Below, piece by piece: positions 1 to 7,944 of a stretch of DNA of 57,752 nt. Below the pieces are notes generated by a model. The model was given only the letters and a program-made list of their open reading frames with translations. It was not told where the DNA came from and ran no database searches. The translations under genes were made by a program, and so were the position numbers. The stretch is from contig DBYP01000016.1 in NCBI GenBank assembly GCA_002309885.1, positions 1 through 57,752 on the forward strand, in the 5' to 3' direction. Numbering within the stretch: the stretch's first letter is position 1; each line of letters begins with the position of its first letter. The stretch comes from Verrucomicrobia bacterium UBA1183. Its GTDB lineage: Bacteria; Verrucomicrobiota; Verrucomicrobiia; Opitutales; UBA9783.

Positions 1-150
1 AAAAAGCAAAGAGAGATGTGAAGCTAGCGTTTTCTAAGAAGAAAAAATATGAAAACGAAATACAGTCACCTCTCGGAATGGGAACGTAAACGGATTGAAG
101 AACTAACGCAAGCAGGAAGTTCGAATAAATGTAAATTCAATTTTGAAGAG
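1..150 (+). pseudogene. IS30-family transposase, 5' fragment (window starts inside the element)
   Basis: The first 130 bases match the left part of the IS copies at 56056 and 57617. The ATG at 49 opens a frame beginning MKTKYSHLSEWERKRIEEL, the N-terminal helix-turn-helix start of IS30-type transposases. After codon 27 the match stops and the frame runs to a stop at 148-150 through unrelated sequence. The junction sequence from about 133 (TTCAATTTTGAAG) resembles a decayed copy of the IS terminal inverted repeat, so one IS end seems to abut another. This is a non-functional remnant. Confidence 0.75.
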
Positions 151-277
151 TAACTGCGGAAGGAAAAACTGGAGGAAATAGGAAAAGAAATTTTTCTATG
201 TTGAAGGATTTATAAAACCGACAAATTTTTATTGCCTAATGTTTTTTTATACTTACACTCTAAAGAGGATTTGTATT

Positions 278-466
278 ATGAAAGATATGTTTCGTAAATT
301 CGCGTTCGTAGGCATCTTGACCCTTAGTGGATTCGCCTTCGCAGAAGAAAAAAAGGCATCAACTTCTGATGAAGCTATACAGGTTGTTTGCCCTGTCAAT
401 ACAGATGAAGATTCTGATACGACAAATAATTCTGGTGAATCGACGGTTGAAGAGGCCAATGAATAG
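278..466 (+). CDS. Small exported acidic protein
   Basis: Predicted 62-residue protein. The ATG at 278 is chosen over an upstream in-frame ATG at 239 because an AGAGGA ribosome site lies just before it and a clean signal peptide then starts at residue 1 (basic MKDMFRK, hydrophobic core FVGILTLSGFAFA, likely cleavage after AFA). The mature part is only about 40 residues, rich in Glu, Asp, Ser and Thr, with one Cys. No family is recognised. A terminator-like hairpin follows at 474-501, so it is probably its own transcription unit. Confidence 0.55.
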   Translation: MKDMFRKFAFVGILTLSGFAFAEEKKASTSDEAIQVVCPVNTDEDSDTTNNSGESTVEEANE

Positions 467-473
467 CGCTACT

Positions 474-501
474 GAGGCACATAAACTGTGCCTCTTTTCT
501 T
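474..501 (+). terminator. Rho-independent terminator after the small exported protein
   Basis: A perfect 7-bp stem GAGGCAC / GTGCCTC with a 7-base loop is followed directly by TTTTCTT. It begins 7 bases after the stop codon of the gene at 278-466 and lies just before the thioredoxin start, which therefore needs readthrough or an overlapping promoter. Confidence 0.7.
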
Positions 502-505
502 AGTT

Positions 506-826
506 ATGAGTGGAATTACTGTTTTAACTCCTGATACGTTTGAAACGTTCATACAGCAACCGTTTGCCCTCGTTGATTTTTGGGCTCCGTGGTGCGGTCC
601 ATGTCGTGCTTTGTTGCCTATCTTAGATAAGATAGCTGAAGAGCATAACGTCTCTATCGGGAAGATTAGTGTTGAAGATGAAGCAATGCAGCATTGGGTA
701 GAATTTTACAAAATTCGCAGCATCCCAACGCTCCTATTTTTCAAAGATGGGAAGCTGATGGAAACACAGGTCGGCGCTATCCCGGAAGAAGATTTGTTGG
801 ACAAAATTCAGTCTTACAATGGATAA
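506..826 (+). CDS. trxA: Thioredoxin
   Basis: 106-residue cytoplasmic disulfide reductase. The active site WCGPC is at residues 29-33, the buried Asp at 24 and the cis-proline in SIPT at residue 74. Length and motif spacing are those of a classical single-domain thioredoxin. The ATG at 506 is preferred to the GTG at 488 because the GTG sits in the terminator stem. The 3' end overlaps gmhA by 8 bases, so the two are probably translated together. The electron donor (thioredoxin reductase) is not in the window. Confidence 0.9.
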   Translation: MSGITVLTPDTFETFIQQPFALVDFWAPWCGPCRALLPILDKIAEEHNVSIGKISVEDEAMQHWVEFYKIRSIPTLLFFKDGKLMETQVGAIPEEDLLDKIQSYNG

Positions 827-1433
827 CGTCCTACTCAAAATGCTCATTCAACGATATCCGCAGCTAGGATGCTGCGAAGGAGATATCGTATCCGCTTTTG
901 AGCTTCTTTGCTCGATTTTTGAAAGCCATAATAAGTTGCTCGTTGCGGGCAATGGCGGAAGCGCCTCCGATGCTGATCATATCGCAGGAGAACTCTTAAA
1001 AGCATTTAGCAAAAAGGCCTGTTTGGCGGACTCCGGTTTGCCCAAAGCCCTGGAATGCCATTTACAGCACGCTTTGCCGGTTATTCCGTTGGCCAACTTG
1101 CACGGAGCTTTTACAGCCTACAGCAATGACAATGCTCCCGAATGGGCTTTTGCGCAATTATCTTATGCATTGGGAAACTCAGGCGATGGCTTGTGGGCTT
1201 TAAGCACGTCCGGTAATTCCCAGAACATACTTTACGCAGCTCAGGTGGCACATGCCAAACAGATGAAGGTTTTGGGCTTAACAGGGAAATCGGGCGGGCA
1301 ACTTCGAGCATTATGCGATGTTTGTATTTGCGTCCCCGAAGAAGAAACTTTCAAAATTCAAGAGTTGCATCTTCCGATTTATCATTGCCTCTGCCTTATG
1401 CTGGAAGAACATTTCTTTGGTAAATGTCGTTAA
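819..1433 (+). CDS. gmhA: Phosphoheptose isomerase (sedoheptulose 7-phosphate isomerase)
   Basis: 204-residue SIS-domain protein. It converts sedoheptulose 7-phosphate to D-glycero-manno-heptose 7-phosphate, the first step to the heptose of LPS inner core. Visible signatures are AGNGGSASDADHIAGEL (about residues 43-59, phosphosugar loop plus the metal/substrate Asp, His, Glu), STSGNS (129-134) and QELHLPIYH near residues 181-189. It overlaps trxA at its start and the CCA-type gene at its end. No other heptose gene lies nearby. DiaA-type SIS proteins are similar, but the SASDADHIAGEL motif favours GmhA. Confidence 0.8.
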   Translation: MDNVLLKMLIQRYPQLGCCEGDIVSAFELLCSIFESHNKLLVAGNGGSASDADHIAGELLKAFSKKACLADSGLPKALECHLQHALPVIPLANLHGAFTAYSNDNAPEWAFAQLSYALGNSGDGLWALSTSGNSQNILYAAQVAHAKQMKVLGLTGKSGGQLRALCDVCICVPEEETFKIQELHLPIYHCLCLMLEEHFFGKCR

Positions 1434-2131
1434 AAACGTTGAAGGAAGCAATTTTACCTCCGGAGGTTTTTGAGGCATGCCTTCGCTTAAAATCCGTAAA
1501 CGCAAAGCCTATACTCGTTGGAGGTTGGGTTCGCGATCGCTTAATGGGGTTGCCATCTCAGGAAACAAGCGATATCGATATTGAAGTTTTCCACATAGAT
1601 TTTGAAAAGTTACAGCAACTTTTCTCAAAAGAATCGCATGTCGCTTTCCCTAAATTCGGCGTATTGCGTCTAGATTATGTCGATCTCTCTTTGCCGAGAA
1701 TCGAACATAGCACGGGTGAAAGCTATAATGATTTTTACGTGCAAATTAAGCCTGATTTATCATTTGAAGAAGCTGGCCGTCGACGTGATTTTACGGTAAA
1801 TGCTATCGGTTGGGATCCGCTTGCTAAAAAACTTTTGGATCCTTTTCATGGCATAAAGGACATTGAGAGGAAGCTGCTTAAGCCGATAACAGCTGCGTTT
1901 ATGGAGGATAGCTATCGTATCTTGCGCGCAGCTCAATTGATAGCACGCTTCGATTTTACGCCGGATGCACAATTATTAAAATTGGGGCTCCAGATGCCTT
2001 ACAAAACACTCTCCACAAAACACATCCAAAATACAAAAGTTGTTTTAGACTCCGCTCCGTATAAGGGAAAAGCGTTGCAGTTTTTGCAAAAAATTCAATG
2101 GCAGTCTGTCGTAGAAGCACTAAAGGTCTAG
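1424..2131 (+). CDS. CCA-adding enzyme / poly(A) polymerase head-neck region, short
   Basis: 235 residues of class II tRNA nucleotidyltransferase type. Seen are the G-loop VGGWVRDRLMG (32-42), the metal-binding DID (50-52), RRRDFTVNA (119-127) and the neck motif EDSYRILRAAQLIARF (161-176). Known family members that add CCA are usually 400 residues or more. Here the body and tail domains are missing. The stop codon TAG (2129-2131) is the first TA-bearing triplet of a repeat element, so the gene may have been truncated by that insertion. It overlaps gmhA by 10 bases. It may still be active as a minimal enzyme, or the full CCA activity may lie elsewhere. Confidence 0.75.
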   Translation: MSLKTLKEAILPPEVFEACLRLKSVNAKPILVGGWVRDRLMGLPSQETSDIDIEVFHIDFEKLQQLFSKESHVAFPKFGVLRLDYVDLSLPRIEHSTGESYNDFYVQIKPDLSFEEAGRRRDFTVNAIGWDPLAKKLLDPFHGIKDIERKLLKPITAAFMEDSYRILRAAQLIARFDFTPDAQLLKLGLQMPYKTLSTKHIQNTKVVLDSAPYKGKALQFLQKIQWQSVVEALKV

Positions 2132-2286
2132 AGTATGCCTGCAGGAGATGAAAGATTATAGTAAGAGAACTTTTTGAAAAAAGTTCCCTTAAACCCTCAA
2201 AAACTTCCATAATTTTGCAACAATGTTGCAAAATAAGAAAAGTTTAAGGGAGTTTGAAGGATTTTTTACAAAGCTATAACGCTCTA
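2129..2286 (+). repeat. Inverted-repeat element, copy 1
   Basis: About 158 bp bounded by TA. The left end is TAGAGTATGCCTGCAGGAGA and the right end AACGCTCTA, both degenerate versions of the element termini (TAGAGCGTGTCTAC type). Inside are the hairpin AGAGAACTTTTT / AAAAAGTTCCCTT, the palindrome TTTTGCAACA-A-TGTTGCAAAA and a decayed third hairpin. Its left TA forms the stop codon of the CCA-type gene. Confidence 0.8.
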
Positions 2287-2339
2287 AATACCTCATTTGT
2301 TGCTTGATTTTTGTTTCAAAATGCAACATGCTGTGCTTA

Positions 2340-2744
2340 ATGAAGCCATTCGAACTTCAAGTGCAAGTTAGGTACGCGGAAACCGACGCTATGGGTGTTG
2401 TTCACCATAGCCGGTACTTTGTTTGGTTAGAGTTGGCGCGGATTGAGTGGCTAAGACAACTAGGGCTCAATTACAAAGAAATGGAGAAGCGTGGCTTTTT
2501 CATTCCGGTTGTACAAGCAGATTTATCGTATAAAATGCCTGTATTTTTTGATGATATATTGCGGATTGTGTTGTTGCCTTCCGAGGACTATCGCCGTGCA
2601 AAATTCACTATAAATTATGAAATTTTCCGCGAACAGGATTTAGTTGCTTGTGGATTTACAGCCCATGCCTTCATTAACGCACAACGCCGTTTGATTCCTC
2701 CGCCCGATTTTTTTATAGATCAGCTGCAAAAGCAAGCCTCTTGA
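2340..2744 (+). CDS. ybgC: Acyl-CoA thioesterase, YbgC/4-hydroxybenzoyl-CoA thioesterase type
   Basis: 134-residue single hotdog-fold enzyme that hydrolyses acyl-CoA thioesters. The family motif RYAETDAMGVVHHSRYFVWLE is at about residues 10-30 and includes the catalytic Asp of TDAMGVVHH. Full length for the family. The start MKPFELQVQ is chosen because the fold begins there. In many Gram-negatives ybgC heads the tol-pal operon, but no tol genes follow here, so the link to the envelope is only suggestive. Confidence 0.8.
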   Translation: MKPFELQVQVRYAETDAMGVVHHSRYFVWLELARIEWLRQLGLNYKEMEKRGFFIPVVQADLSYKMPVFFDDILRIVLLPSEDYRRAKFTINYEIFREQDLVACGFTAHAFINAQRRLIPPPDFFIDQLQKQAS

Positions 2745-2871
2745 TAAAAACTTTCCATTTTTTAAAAAAATTTTTTCAAAGCATTTTTTGTGCCGAGATA
2801 AACTTTCCATTGTCAAAAATCCCGCATAAACAGCCGAAAGAGCTCTCTTTTTAATTTTTAAGAAAATTTGC

Positions 2872-2897
2872 GATGAGAAAAATTTTCTCATTTTTTG
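2872..2897 (+). terminator. Possible terminator hairpin
   Basis: An ATGAGAAA / TTTCTCAT inverted repeat is followed by six T. It lies 128 bases after the thioesterase stop and just upstream of the sigma-28-type promoter of the lipase gene. The stem is A/T-rich and the loop very short, so this is tentative. Confidence 0.35.
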
Positions 2898-2908
2898 AAA
2901 AATTTTCC

Positions 2909-2935
2909 TAAAGTTTTTTAAAAACATGCCGATTT
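2909..2935 (+). promoter_or_regulatory. Sigma-28 (FliA-type) promoter of the lipase gene
   Basis: TAAAGTTT (2909-2916), an 11-base spacer and GCCGATTT (2928-2935). The known flagellar sigma-28 consensus is TAAAGTTT-N11-GCCGATAA, so 14 of 16 positions agree with exact spacing. The expected start of transcription is only a few bases before the ATG at 2946, giving a very short leader. Confidence 0.75.
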
Positions 2936-2945
2936 ATATCATGTT

Positions 2946-4568
2946 ATGCGAATATCAAAAACATATCTAAGTATTGTAGGTGCTTCTTTGATACAAGGGT
3001 CGGTTCTTTCGGCTCCTGATATCGAAGGCACTTTTGTTCAAAAAAATGGGAATGGTGATCTTGTTATAAATCCCATTTTCCAACCTGAAATCATCAATCA
3101 ACTACATTACCTCATCAAACGGAGCTATCGAATAACAGACAGGCAAGGAAACGCTCACAACTATCGTTATCCTGAAAAACTAACGCACCAACGTTCTAAT
3201 AGTTTCGGTAGAATTACACGACCTGCTGAAACACGTCAACGTTCTGGCAGCGCTGGAGATTCATCGAAACCGCAACTTCATTGTGATAAGTGGATCATAC
3301 ATGAGCCATTTACAGGAATTCACGGCGTAGAAAAACTGTCTGGGGTCGCGGGAGCAGCTGCGTCACGCGTTTGTGCCGTCGAGCTGGATTATCCCGGATT
3401 CGTTGCTTATTTGCCCAGAGAAGAGGAACGTCCGCCTTTAATTGCGGTTGTTTTCCGTGGTTCTCAGTCTAAATCCTTCCAACCTTTAGGAGGTATTTTG
3501 GGACCTAGCTGGCTAACAAATTTTTCGGCAGCTAAAGGAACATTCCCGGAAGGTATCAATGATTCTGAAGAATTAGCTGGAGCGAGTTTCCATCAAGGGT
3601 ATCTGCAAAAATACCTTTCAGCTCGTATCAACATTCTGGCACATATTGAATCCATGTTGCGTAAAGTCCCAGAAGCGGATCGTACCAATACACGTATCAT
3701 ATTCACAGGTCATAGCCAGGGAGCTGGTGTTGCCTTACCGGCTGCATTGGATATCACTTATGTTTTAGGGAAAAGACACTTCGGTGACGATTTCGACAAT
3801 AAAGTAACTCCAAGGTTCTTTGTCTATGCGCTTTCCGGACCTAATTCTACGGGAGATGGTGCCACCAAACTTCTCATGAATAAAATCATTGGTCGCGACA
3901 ATATTATTCGACACAACAGTTTGTTTGATATTGTAACCTACGCATGCCCAGGCAAACGTTTCGACTCGAAATTTTGTGAGGCCGTTTTTGGTTCATTGGC
4001 AGGCGTTGCAACGGGATACCATCCGGTAGGTCACTTAGCCATAGATGACATGAAAAGTCTCATAAAGCGTGGCTTCCGTTATAACGATAAGGAGGTAAGC
4101 GATGAAACCTTACAGGAAATATTCGAACAGTTGACTCAAGGTTATATCCGAGCTATCCAAAGAAGGCAGTTAGAAGATTGCGCGCTAAAACATATCCGCT
4201 ACTTCTACCTATCTGTGTCTGAATGTAACCACTTATTGAAAGGTGCTCATAAATCCGATGGTGTGTACTTCTTTGCTTGCATAAATCACTATGGAAGCTC
4301 TACAGCCAACATCTTCTGTACACCTAATTCAGATGGATCTGCGTGTGCTTTTATGAAACCAAGCCACGAATCTTCGTTTGAACCGCGTTTGCCAGAAACA
4401 AACATGGATGCATGTTTATGGCGCGGTCAGCGTAATCGAGAACTGATTTTCAATCAAGTTGCTTTCCGAAGCCCCGAACAGGTCTTTTCTTCCGAATTGC
4501 CGGAAGCTCAAGAAATTACCTACGATGGCGGTTACGTTTCGGATTCCGAAAGCTCTGAAGAGTCATAA
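2946..4568 (+). CDS. Secreted class 3 (fungal-type) lipase-like alpha/beta hydrolase, candidate effector
   Basis: 540 residues with a signal-like N-terminus (MRISKTYLSIVGASLIQGS, cleavage near VLSA). The oxyanion-region motif VVFRGS is at about 168-173 and the nucleophile elbow GHSQGAG at 255-261 (Ser257). Asp328 (LFDIV) and His363 (VGHLA) are suitably spaced to complete a Ser-Asp-His triad, as in lipase_3 proteins. The C-terminus is long, Cys-containing and acidic (SDSESSEES). A sigma-28-type promoter sits directly upstream, linking it to the flagellar regulon. A phospholipase or lipase acting on host lipids is likely; the actual substrate is unknown. Confidence 0.75.
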   Translation: MRISKTYLSIVGASLIQGSVLSAPDIEGTFVQKNGNGDLVINPIFQPEIINQLHYLIKRSYRITDRQGNAHNYRYPEKLTHQRSNSFGRITRPAETRQRSGSAGDSSKPQLHCDKWIIHEPFTGIHGVEKLSGVAGAAASRVCAVELDYPGFVAYLPREEERPPLIAVVFRGSQSKSFQPLGGILGPSWLTNFSAAKGTFPEGINDSEELAGASFHQGYLQKYLSARINILAHIESMLRKVPEADRTNTRIIFTGHSQGAGVALPAALDITYVLGKRHFGDDFDNKVTPRFFVYALSGPNSTGDGATKLLMNKIIGRDNIIRHNSLFDIVTYACPGKRFDSKFCEAVFGSLAGVATGYHPVGHLAIDDMKSLIKRGFRYNDKEVSDETLQEIFEQLTQGYIRAIQRRQLEDCALKHIRYFYLSVSECNHLLKGAHKSDGVYFFACINHYGSSTANIFCTPNSDGSACAFMKPSHESSFEPRLPETNMDACLWRGQRNRELIFNQVAFRSPEQVFSSELPEAQEITYDGGYVSDSESSEES

Positions 4569-4640
4569 CATAACCCAAATACCTAACGTGAGGAACTTCA
4601 TGTTCCTCACACATTCGCTCCTATTTAAGTTAGAATACCC

Positions 4641-4847
4641 TAGAGCGTGTCTACATAAGCTAGAAACATTATGTTTTTTGAAGGATTTTTTGTAAAAAAT
4701 CCCTCAAACTCCCTTAAAACTTTTCTTATTTTGCAGCATCGCTGCAAAAAAATAAACGTTTTTGAGGGTTTAAGGGAACTTTTTTCAAAAAGTTCCCTTA
4801 GGATTTATCCTCTCATAATTTTTTATCTTCCGTAGACACACGCTAAA
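4641..4847 (+). repeat. Inverted-repeat element, copy 2 (full length)
   Basis: 207 bp with the best-preserved ends: TAGAGCGTGTCTACATAAGC on the left and CCGTAGACACACGCTA on the right, both ending in TA. The core, read on the plus strand, has GGATTTTTTGTAAAAAATCC, then the TTTTGCAGCA/TCGCTGCAAAA palindrome, then AAGGGAACTTTTTTCAAAAAGTTCCCTT, so it is inverted relative to copy 1. It has no coding capacity. Confidence 0.85.
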
Positions 4848-4885
4848 CTAAAAATGTCTATCCTATTTCAGGGAGATAACACGCT

Positions 4886-6187
4886 TTAAAATTCTTTTGC
4901 TAAAGCTTTGCTGGCTCTTCTGGTGACTTTACCCCAAGCTTTTTTTATGAAAATCACCAAGAAATTGTTAGCAGTAACATTTCCCAGGGTCGTTATAGGG
5001 TCAATCAGCATATAAAAAGCTGCAATCAGCGCTAGCATTTCCTCGGTGAATCCCAGATAATGTTGCAGAATGGGCAACGACACCATAATGGTTCCTCCGG
5101 GGATTCCCGCACCCGCGAACTTGTTTAAGACGAAGCAAAAGCCGAAAAACAAATATGTGGTAAAGCTAGGCATCGGGAATGAAAAACTATTTAATATGAT
5201 AACCGCAAGAATGGGAATACAAATCGTGTCGCCTACCATGTGAAAGTTGAGGCTTATCGGCATAACAGCGTTGGTTAAAACGGGATCTTTCGTGTTTTTG
5301 GTCGCTGCTTCAATGGAGAACGGTAATGTTGCTGCACTCGACATAGTCGTTGCTCCGGTGACCATCGCCGGGAAAATATTTTTAAAAAGTGTTATTGCAG
5401 GAATTTTTGAAACTTTATGTGCTAAATACCACCACAAGCAAAGGTATAAAAATAAAAACGAAATCATGATAAGACACGATTTACCATTGCTTTGCAAGAA
5501 ATACGTCATTTGCCCTTCGGTCAGCAATTTCAGGATAAATCCCATCAAAAATAGTGGCAACGTGGGGATAAAAACATGCATCATAAACAGCATCGTAATT
5601 TTGTGCAGTTGCTGGACGAAGTACATGAAAAATTTGAGATTCCAAAACGCACTCAAAATACCGCCGGATATGCCCAAAATAAGCGCCCAGGAATTGGGGA
5701 GTATTTGCGGAAGACTGCAGTAGAAATACGGCGTTACGGCTTCTATCGAGCGTGTGAGTGGCACATGTTGTCCCCAATGCGTGAAAAATGGGATAATATA
5801 ACAGCCTACTACTCCGGAAAACATCAAATTGAGGAAGTTCGACGTGATAATGATACCCATTATGATGATCACAAATCGCAAACCATTGTCTTTTAAAGAA
5901 GCAAACGCAATCGCCGTTCCGCTAAAAATGAGAAAAGGGATAAAAAACAACAATAAGCTCTTTAAACCAATACTGATGGTAAGCGAAGCACGAATAAAGT
6001 CATTTGGGAGGTGTGAATACGCCGCAAAACAAAATAGGAGCACCGCCAATATTCTCAGAATAGGCTCTCTCAAAACACGCCGTATCTTTTTCAACTTCAC
6101 ACTACGATATAAATACCATTCTTCAATTTTTGACAAGAAAATAAGCAAACTTTGTTTCAACCCTTTACGCTCCTGGTTGCACTTCAA
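4886..6187 (-). CDS. Dicarboxylate/amino acid:cation symporter (DAACS, SLC1 family)
   Basis: 433-residue polytopic inner-membrane carrier. Family signatures in the C-terminal half are TTMSSAATLP (like the serine-rich SSSTLP hairpin), NFHMVGDTI, FAGAGIPGG and DPITTLGNVTANN, the substrate/Na+ site elements of GltP/DctA proteins. It probably imports a C4-dicarboxylate or acidic amino acid from the host. The longest frame starts at a TTG (6187) lying inside a decayed IS terminal repeat (6176-6194). The first membrane helix starts near residue 45, so the true start may be downstream, for example at a GTG near VKLKKIRR. Confidence 0.8.
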   Translation of the reverse strand: MKCNQERKGLKQSLLIFLSKIEEWYLYRSVKLKKIRRVLREPILRILAVLLFCFAAYSHLPNDFIRASLTISIGLKSLLLFFIPFLIFSGTAIAFASLKDNGLRFVIIIMGIIITSNFLNLMFSGVVGCYIIPFFTHWGQHVPLTRSIEAVTPYFYCSLPQILPNSWALILGISGGILSAFWNLKFFMYFVQQLHKITMLFMMHVFIPTLPLFLMGFILKLLTEGQMTYFLQSNGKSCLIMISFLFLYLCLWWYLAHKVSKIPAITLFKNIFPAMVTGATTMSSAATLPFSIEAATKNTKDPVLTNAVMPISLNFHMVGDTICIPILAVIILNSFSFPMPSFTTYLFFGFCFVLNKFAGAGIPGGTIMVSLPILQHYLGFTEEMLALIAAFYMLIDPITTLGNVTANNFLVIFIKKAWGKVTRRASKALAKEF

Positions 6188-6194
6188 AGTTGAA
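6176..6194 (-). repeat. Solo IS30-type terminal inverted repeat
   Basis: GTTGCACTTCAAAGTTGAA is the exact reverse complement of the IS end TTCAACTTTGAAGTGCAAC found at 56056 and 57617. No transposase sequence adjoins it. It overlaps the 5' end of the symporter gene. Confidence 0.8.
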
Positions 6195-6336
6195 CTTGCA
6201 AATATATTACGAAAATACTTGCTTTTTATATGAATTTTGCAAACTTTAAAGTGTTTTTTAGTAAAATTTCCTGCATTTAGTGCAGTGGTTATATGGTCTA
6301 AAAATCAAACAAAAACTATTAAAACGTAGGACTCGT

Positions 6337-7566
6337 ATGAAAAGCTTGAAATTAATGGCATTGGGTATTGGCATTTGTGGTACTATTTTTCACACATTGG
6401 GCGAAAAATGTTGGTTGTGCGGTAGTTGCGATCACTCGGACCCCTGCGAAGCTTGCAAGTCTAAAGCAGTAGAGAGGTATCTGGATAACGCGAAAGATGG
6501 CATGATGCTGGCCGAAGATTTTTTGCGTCTAAAAGATACTCTAGGGCCACAAAATAAAAACAATGAATACGTATATGTATATCTCAGAACGGCAAGCAAC
6601 CCCTACCCAACGGTTTTGATTTGGTATCTTACGCATCTAGATAACAAAAAGGTCCATATCATAATGCCGTATGCTCCAAAGTTAGCACAACTGGCATGCG
6701 ATATTTTGGAGGATGAGGAATGCCACGTAAAACGTATCAGTCTTGGTTTGACTTCAATGCATCGAATGCTTTTGGGTATTTCGAATGCCTCACGGGAAGA
6801 TATGCCGAAAAAATTTTTTAAGACATTATGCACGACTGATATCGAGGTTGATTTCGCGGAAAGCTTGAAAAAAGCAGAGCTCGATATGTTGGTAGAAATG
6901 CTTAAAGAGGAAGATGTGAAGATATCAGCACTTAGATTCAATGAATTCACCTTTGGCCCTTACGATTTTGGAAAATTTGGAGAATCTTTGCAAAAAAATC
7001 ATTCCTTAAGCGAACTTCATGTATGTTGCAATTCAACCCATACGGGTGTTGCTAAATTGGTTTTAGGCACGCATTTAAATAAGTTGACGGTCGAATACAG
7101 CATACGTGGCATAGATGTTCTTACGGAAATCCATAGTGCCCTTAACCTGGAAAAAGGAATGGATTTACCTCCTAATTTTAGTTTAATACCTAATACCTAC
7201 AGAAGAAATGTTGAATTCCTGGGAGATTTGATAGCAAAAAGTAAAACTTTAGAAAACATTCGTTGTCATATCTGGATTGAGGGTGACGAGGAGGTAAAAA
7301 TAATAGCAAGTGCCCTAATAAAAAATTTTATTTACGGTGGAGGGCTATATCATTGTTGCGTCGGTTTTAAAAACATAGGCGATGTAGGAACCGAAGCTTT
7401 GTACCTAGCAGTTATTTTAAACTCACGAATGGTAGAGCTTCAGCATTGTTCTGTATTGTATACGTCACTTCCTGAAATAAGCGAAGAAGAAGCCATTGTT
7501 CGAGCCGAGCGACTGGAATTGATAACCGAAAAGGAAGCTGAAATACTGAGGCAAAAACTTCTCTGA
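6337..7566 (+). CDS. Exported protein with degenerate leucine-rich repeats
   Basis: 409 residues. The ATG at 6337 follows a TAGGA ribosome site and gives a signal peptide (MKSLKLMALGIGICGTIFHT). A Cys cluster CWLCGSCDHSDPCEAC comes next (about residues 25-40). The remainder is alpha/beta-rich with leucine spacing like ribonuclease-inhibitor repeats; the clearest unit is IGDVGTEALYLAVILNSRMVEL near the C-terminus, matching the repeat phrasing of the LRR protein at 16784. Possibly a distant paralogue of that protein. Candidate secreted, host-interacting protein; no enzymatic motif is seen. Confidence 0.6.
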   Translation: MKSLKLMALGIGICGTIFHTLGEKCWLCGSCDHSDPCEACKSKAVERYLDNAKDGMMLAEDFLRLKDTLGPQNKNNEYVYVYLRTASNPYPTVLIWYLTHLDNKKVHIIMPYAPKLAQLACDILEDEECHVKRISLGLTSMHRMLLGISNASREDMPKKFFKTLCTTDIEVDFAESLKKAELDMLVEMLKEEDVKISALRFNEFTFGPYDFGKFGESLQKNHSLSELHVCCNSTHTGVAKLVLGTHLNKLTVEYSIRGIDVLTEIHSALNLEKGMDLPPNFSLIPNTYRRNVEFLGDLIAKSKTLENIRCHIWIEGDEEVKIIASALIKNFIYGGGLYHCCVGFKNIGDVGTEALYLAVILNSRMVELQHCSVLYTSLPEISEEEAIVRAERLELITEKEAEILRQKLL

Positions 7567-7728
7567 GAGTGTACCTACACGCATTAAAAATATTACGATT
7601 TTGCGAATTTTTTTGCAAAAGTCGCAACACAACCGGATTTTGCAATTATTGCATAAGCGCGTTGTGGAACTTGCGGAAGTCGCGCCGTACTTTGAGATTA
7701 AGGGGGATAGGCGTTGAAGAATCTTATT

Positions 7729-7933
7729 TAGAGCGTGTCTACAGGAGTTTAAAAAGTTGAAATTTTGAGAGATTTTTTGTAAAAAATCCCTCAAACTCCC
7801 TTAAAACTTTTTTCATTTTGCAACAATGTTGCAAAATAAGTAAAAGTTTTTGAGGGTTTAAGGGAAACTTTTTTCAAAAAGTTCCCTTGCATCTTATTTT
7901 CGTATAAATTTCATCTTTCGTAGACACACTTTA
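7729..7933 (+). repeat. Inverted-repeat element, copy 3 (full length)
   Basis: 205 bp. Left end TAGAGCGTGTCTACAGG, right end TCGTAGACACACTTTA. Same inner order as copy 2 with an intact TTTTGCAACAATGTTGCAAAA palindrome. The 160 bases between the LRR stop (7566) and this element hold a second terminus-like sequence (GAGAGTGTACCTACACGC, 7565-7582) but nothing coding. Confidence 0.85.
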
Positions 7934-7944
7934 GAACCCCAATG

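Noticed and set aside
1956..2231. 91-residue minus-strand frame starting MQHCCKIMEVFEGLRE
   Set aside because: The same N-terminal words appear at 8799-8918 and 44868-45293 only because all read the repeat element; not a gene family.
5247..5723. 158-residue plus-strand frame inside the symporter gene
   Set aside because: Antisense shadow; the minus frame has clear SLC1 motifs.
6240..6290. TAAAGTGT at 6246 as a sigma-28 promoter of the LRR gene at 6337
   Set aside because: Only the -35 box resembles the consensus; no GCCGAT-like -10 box at 11 bases.
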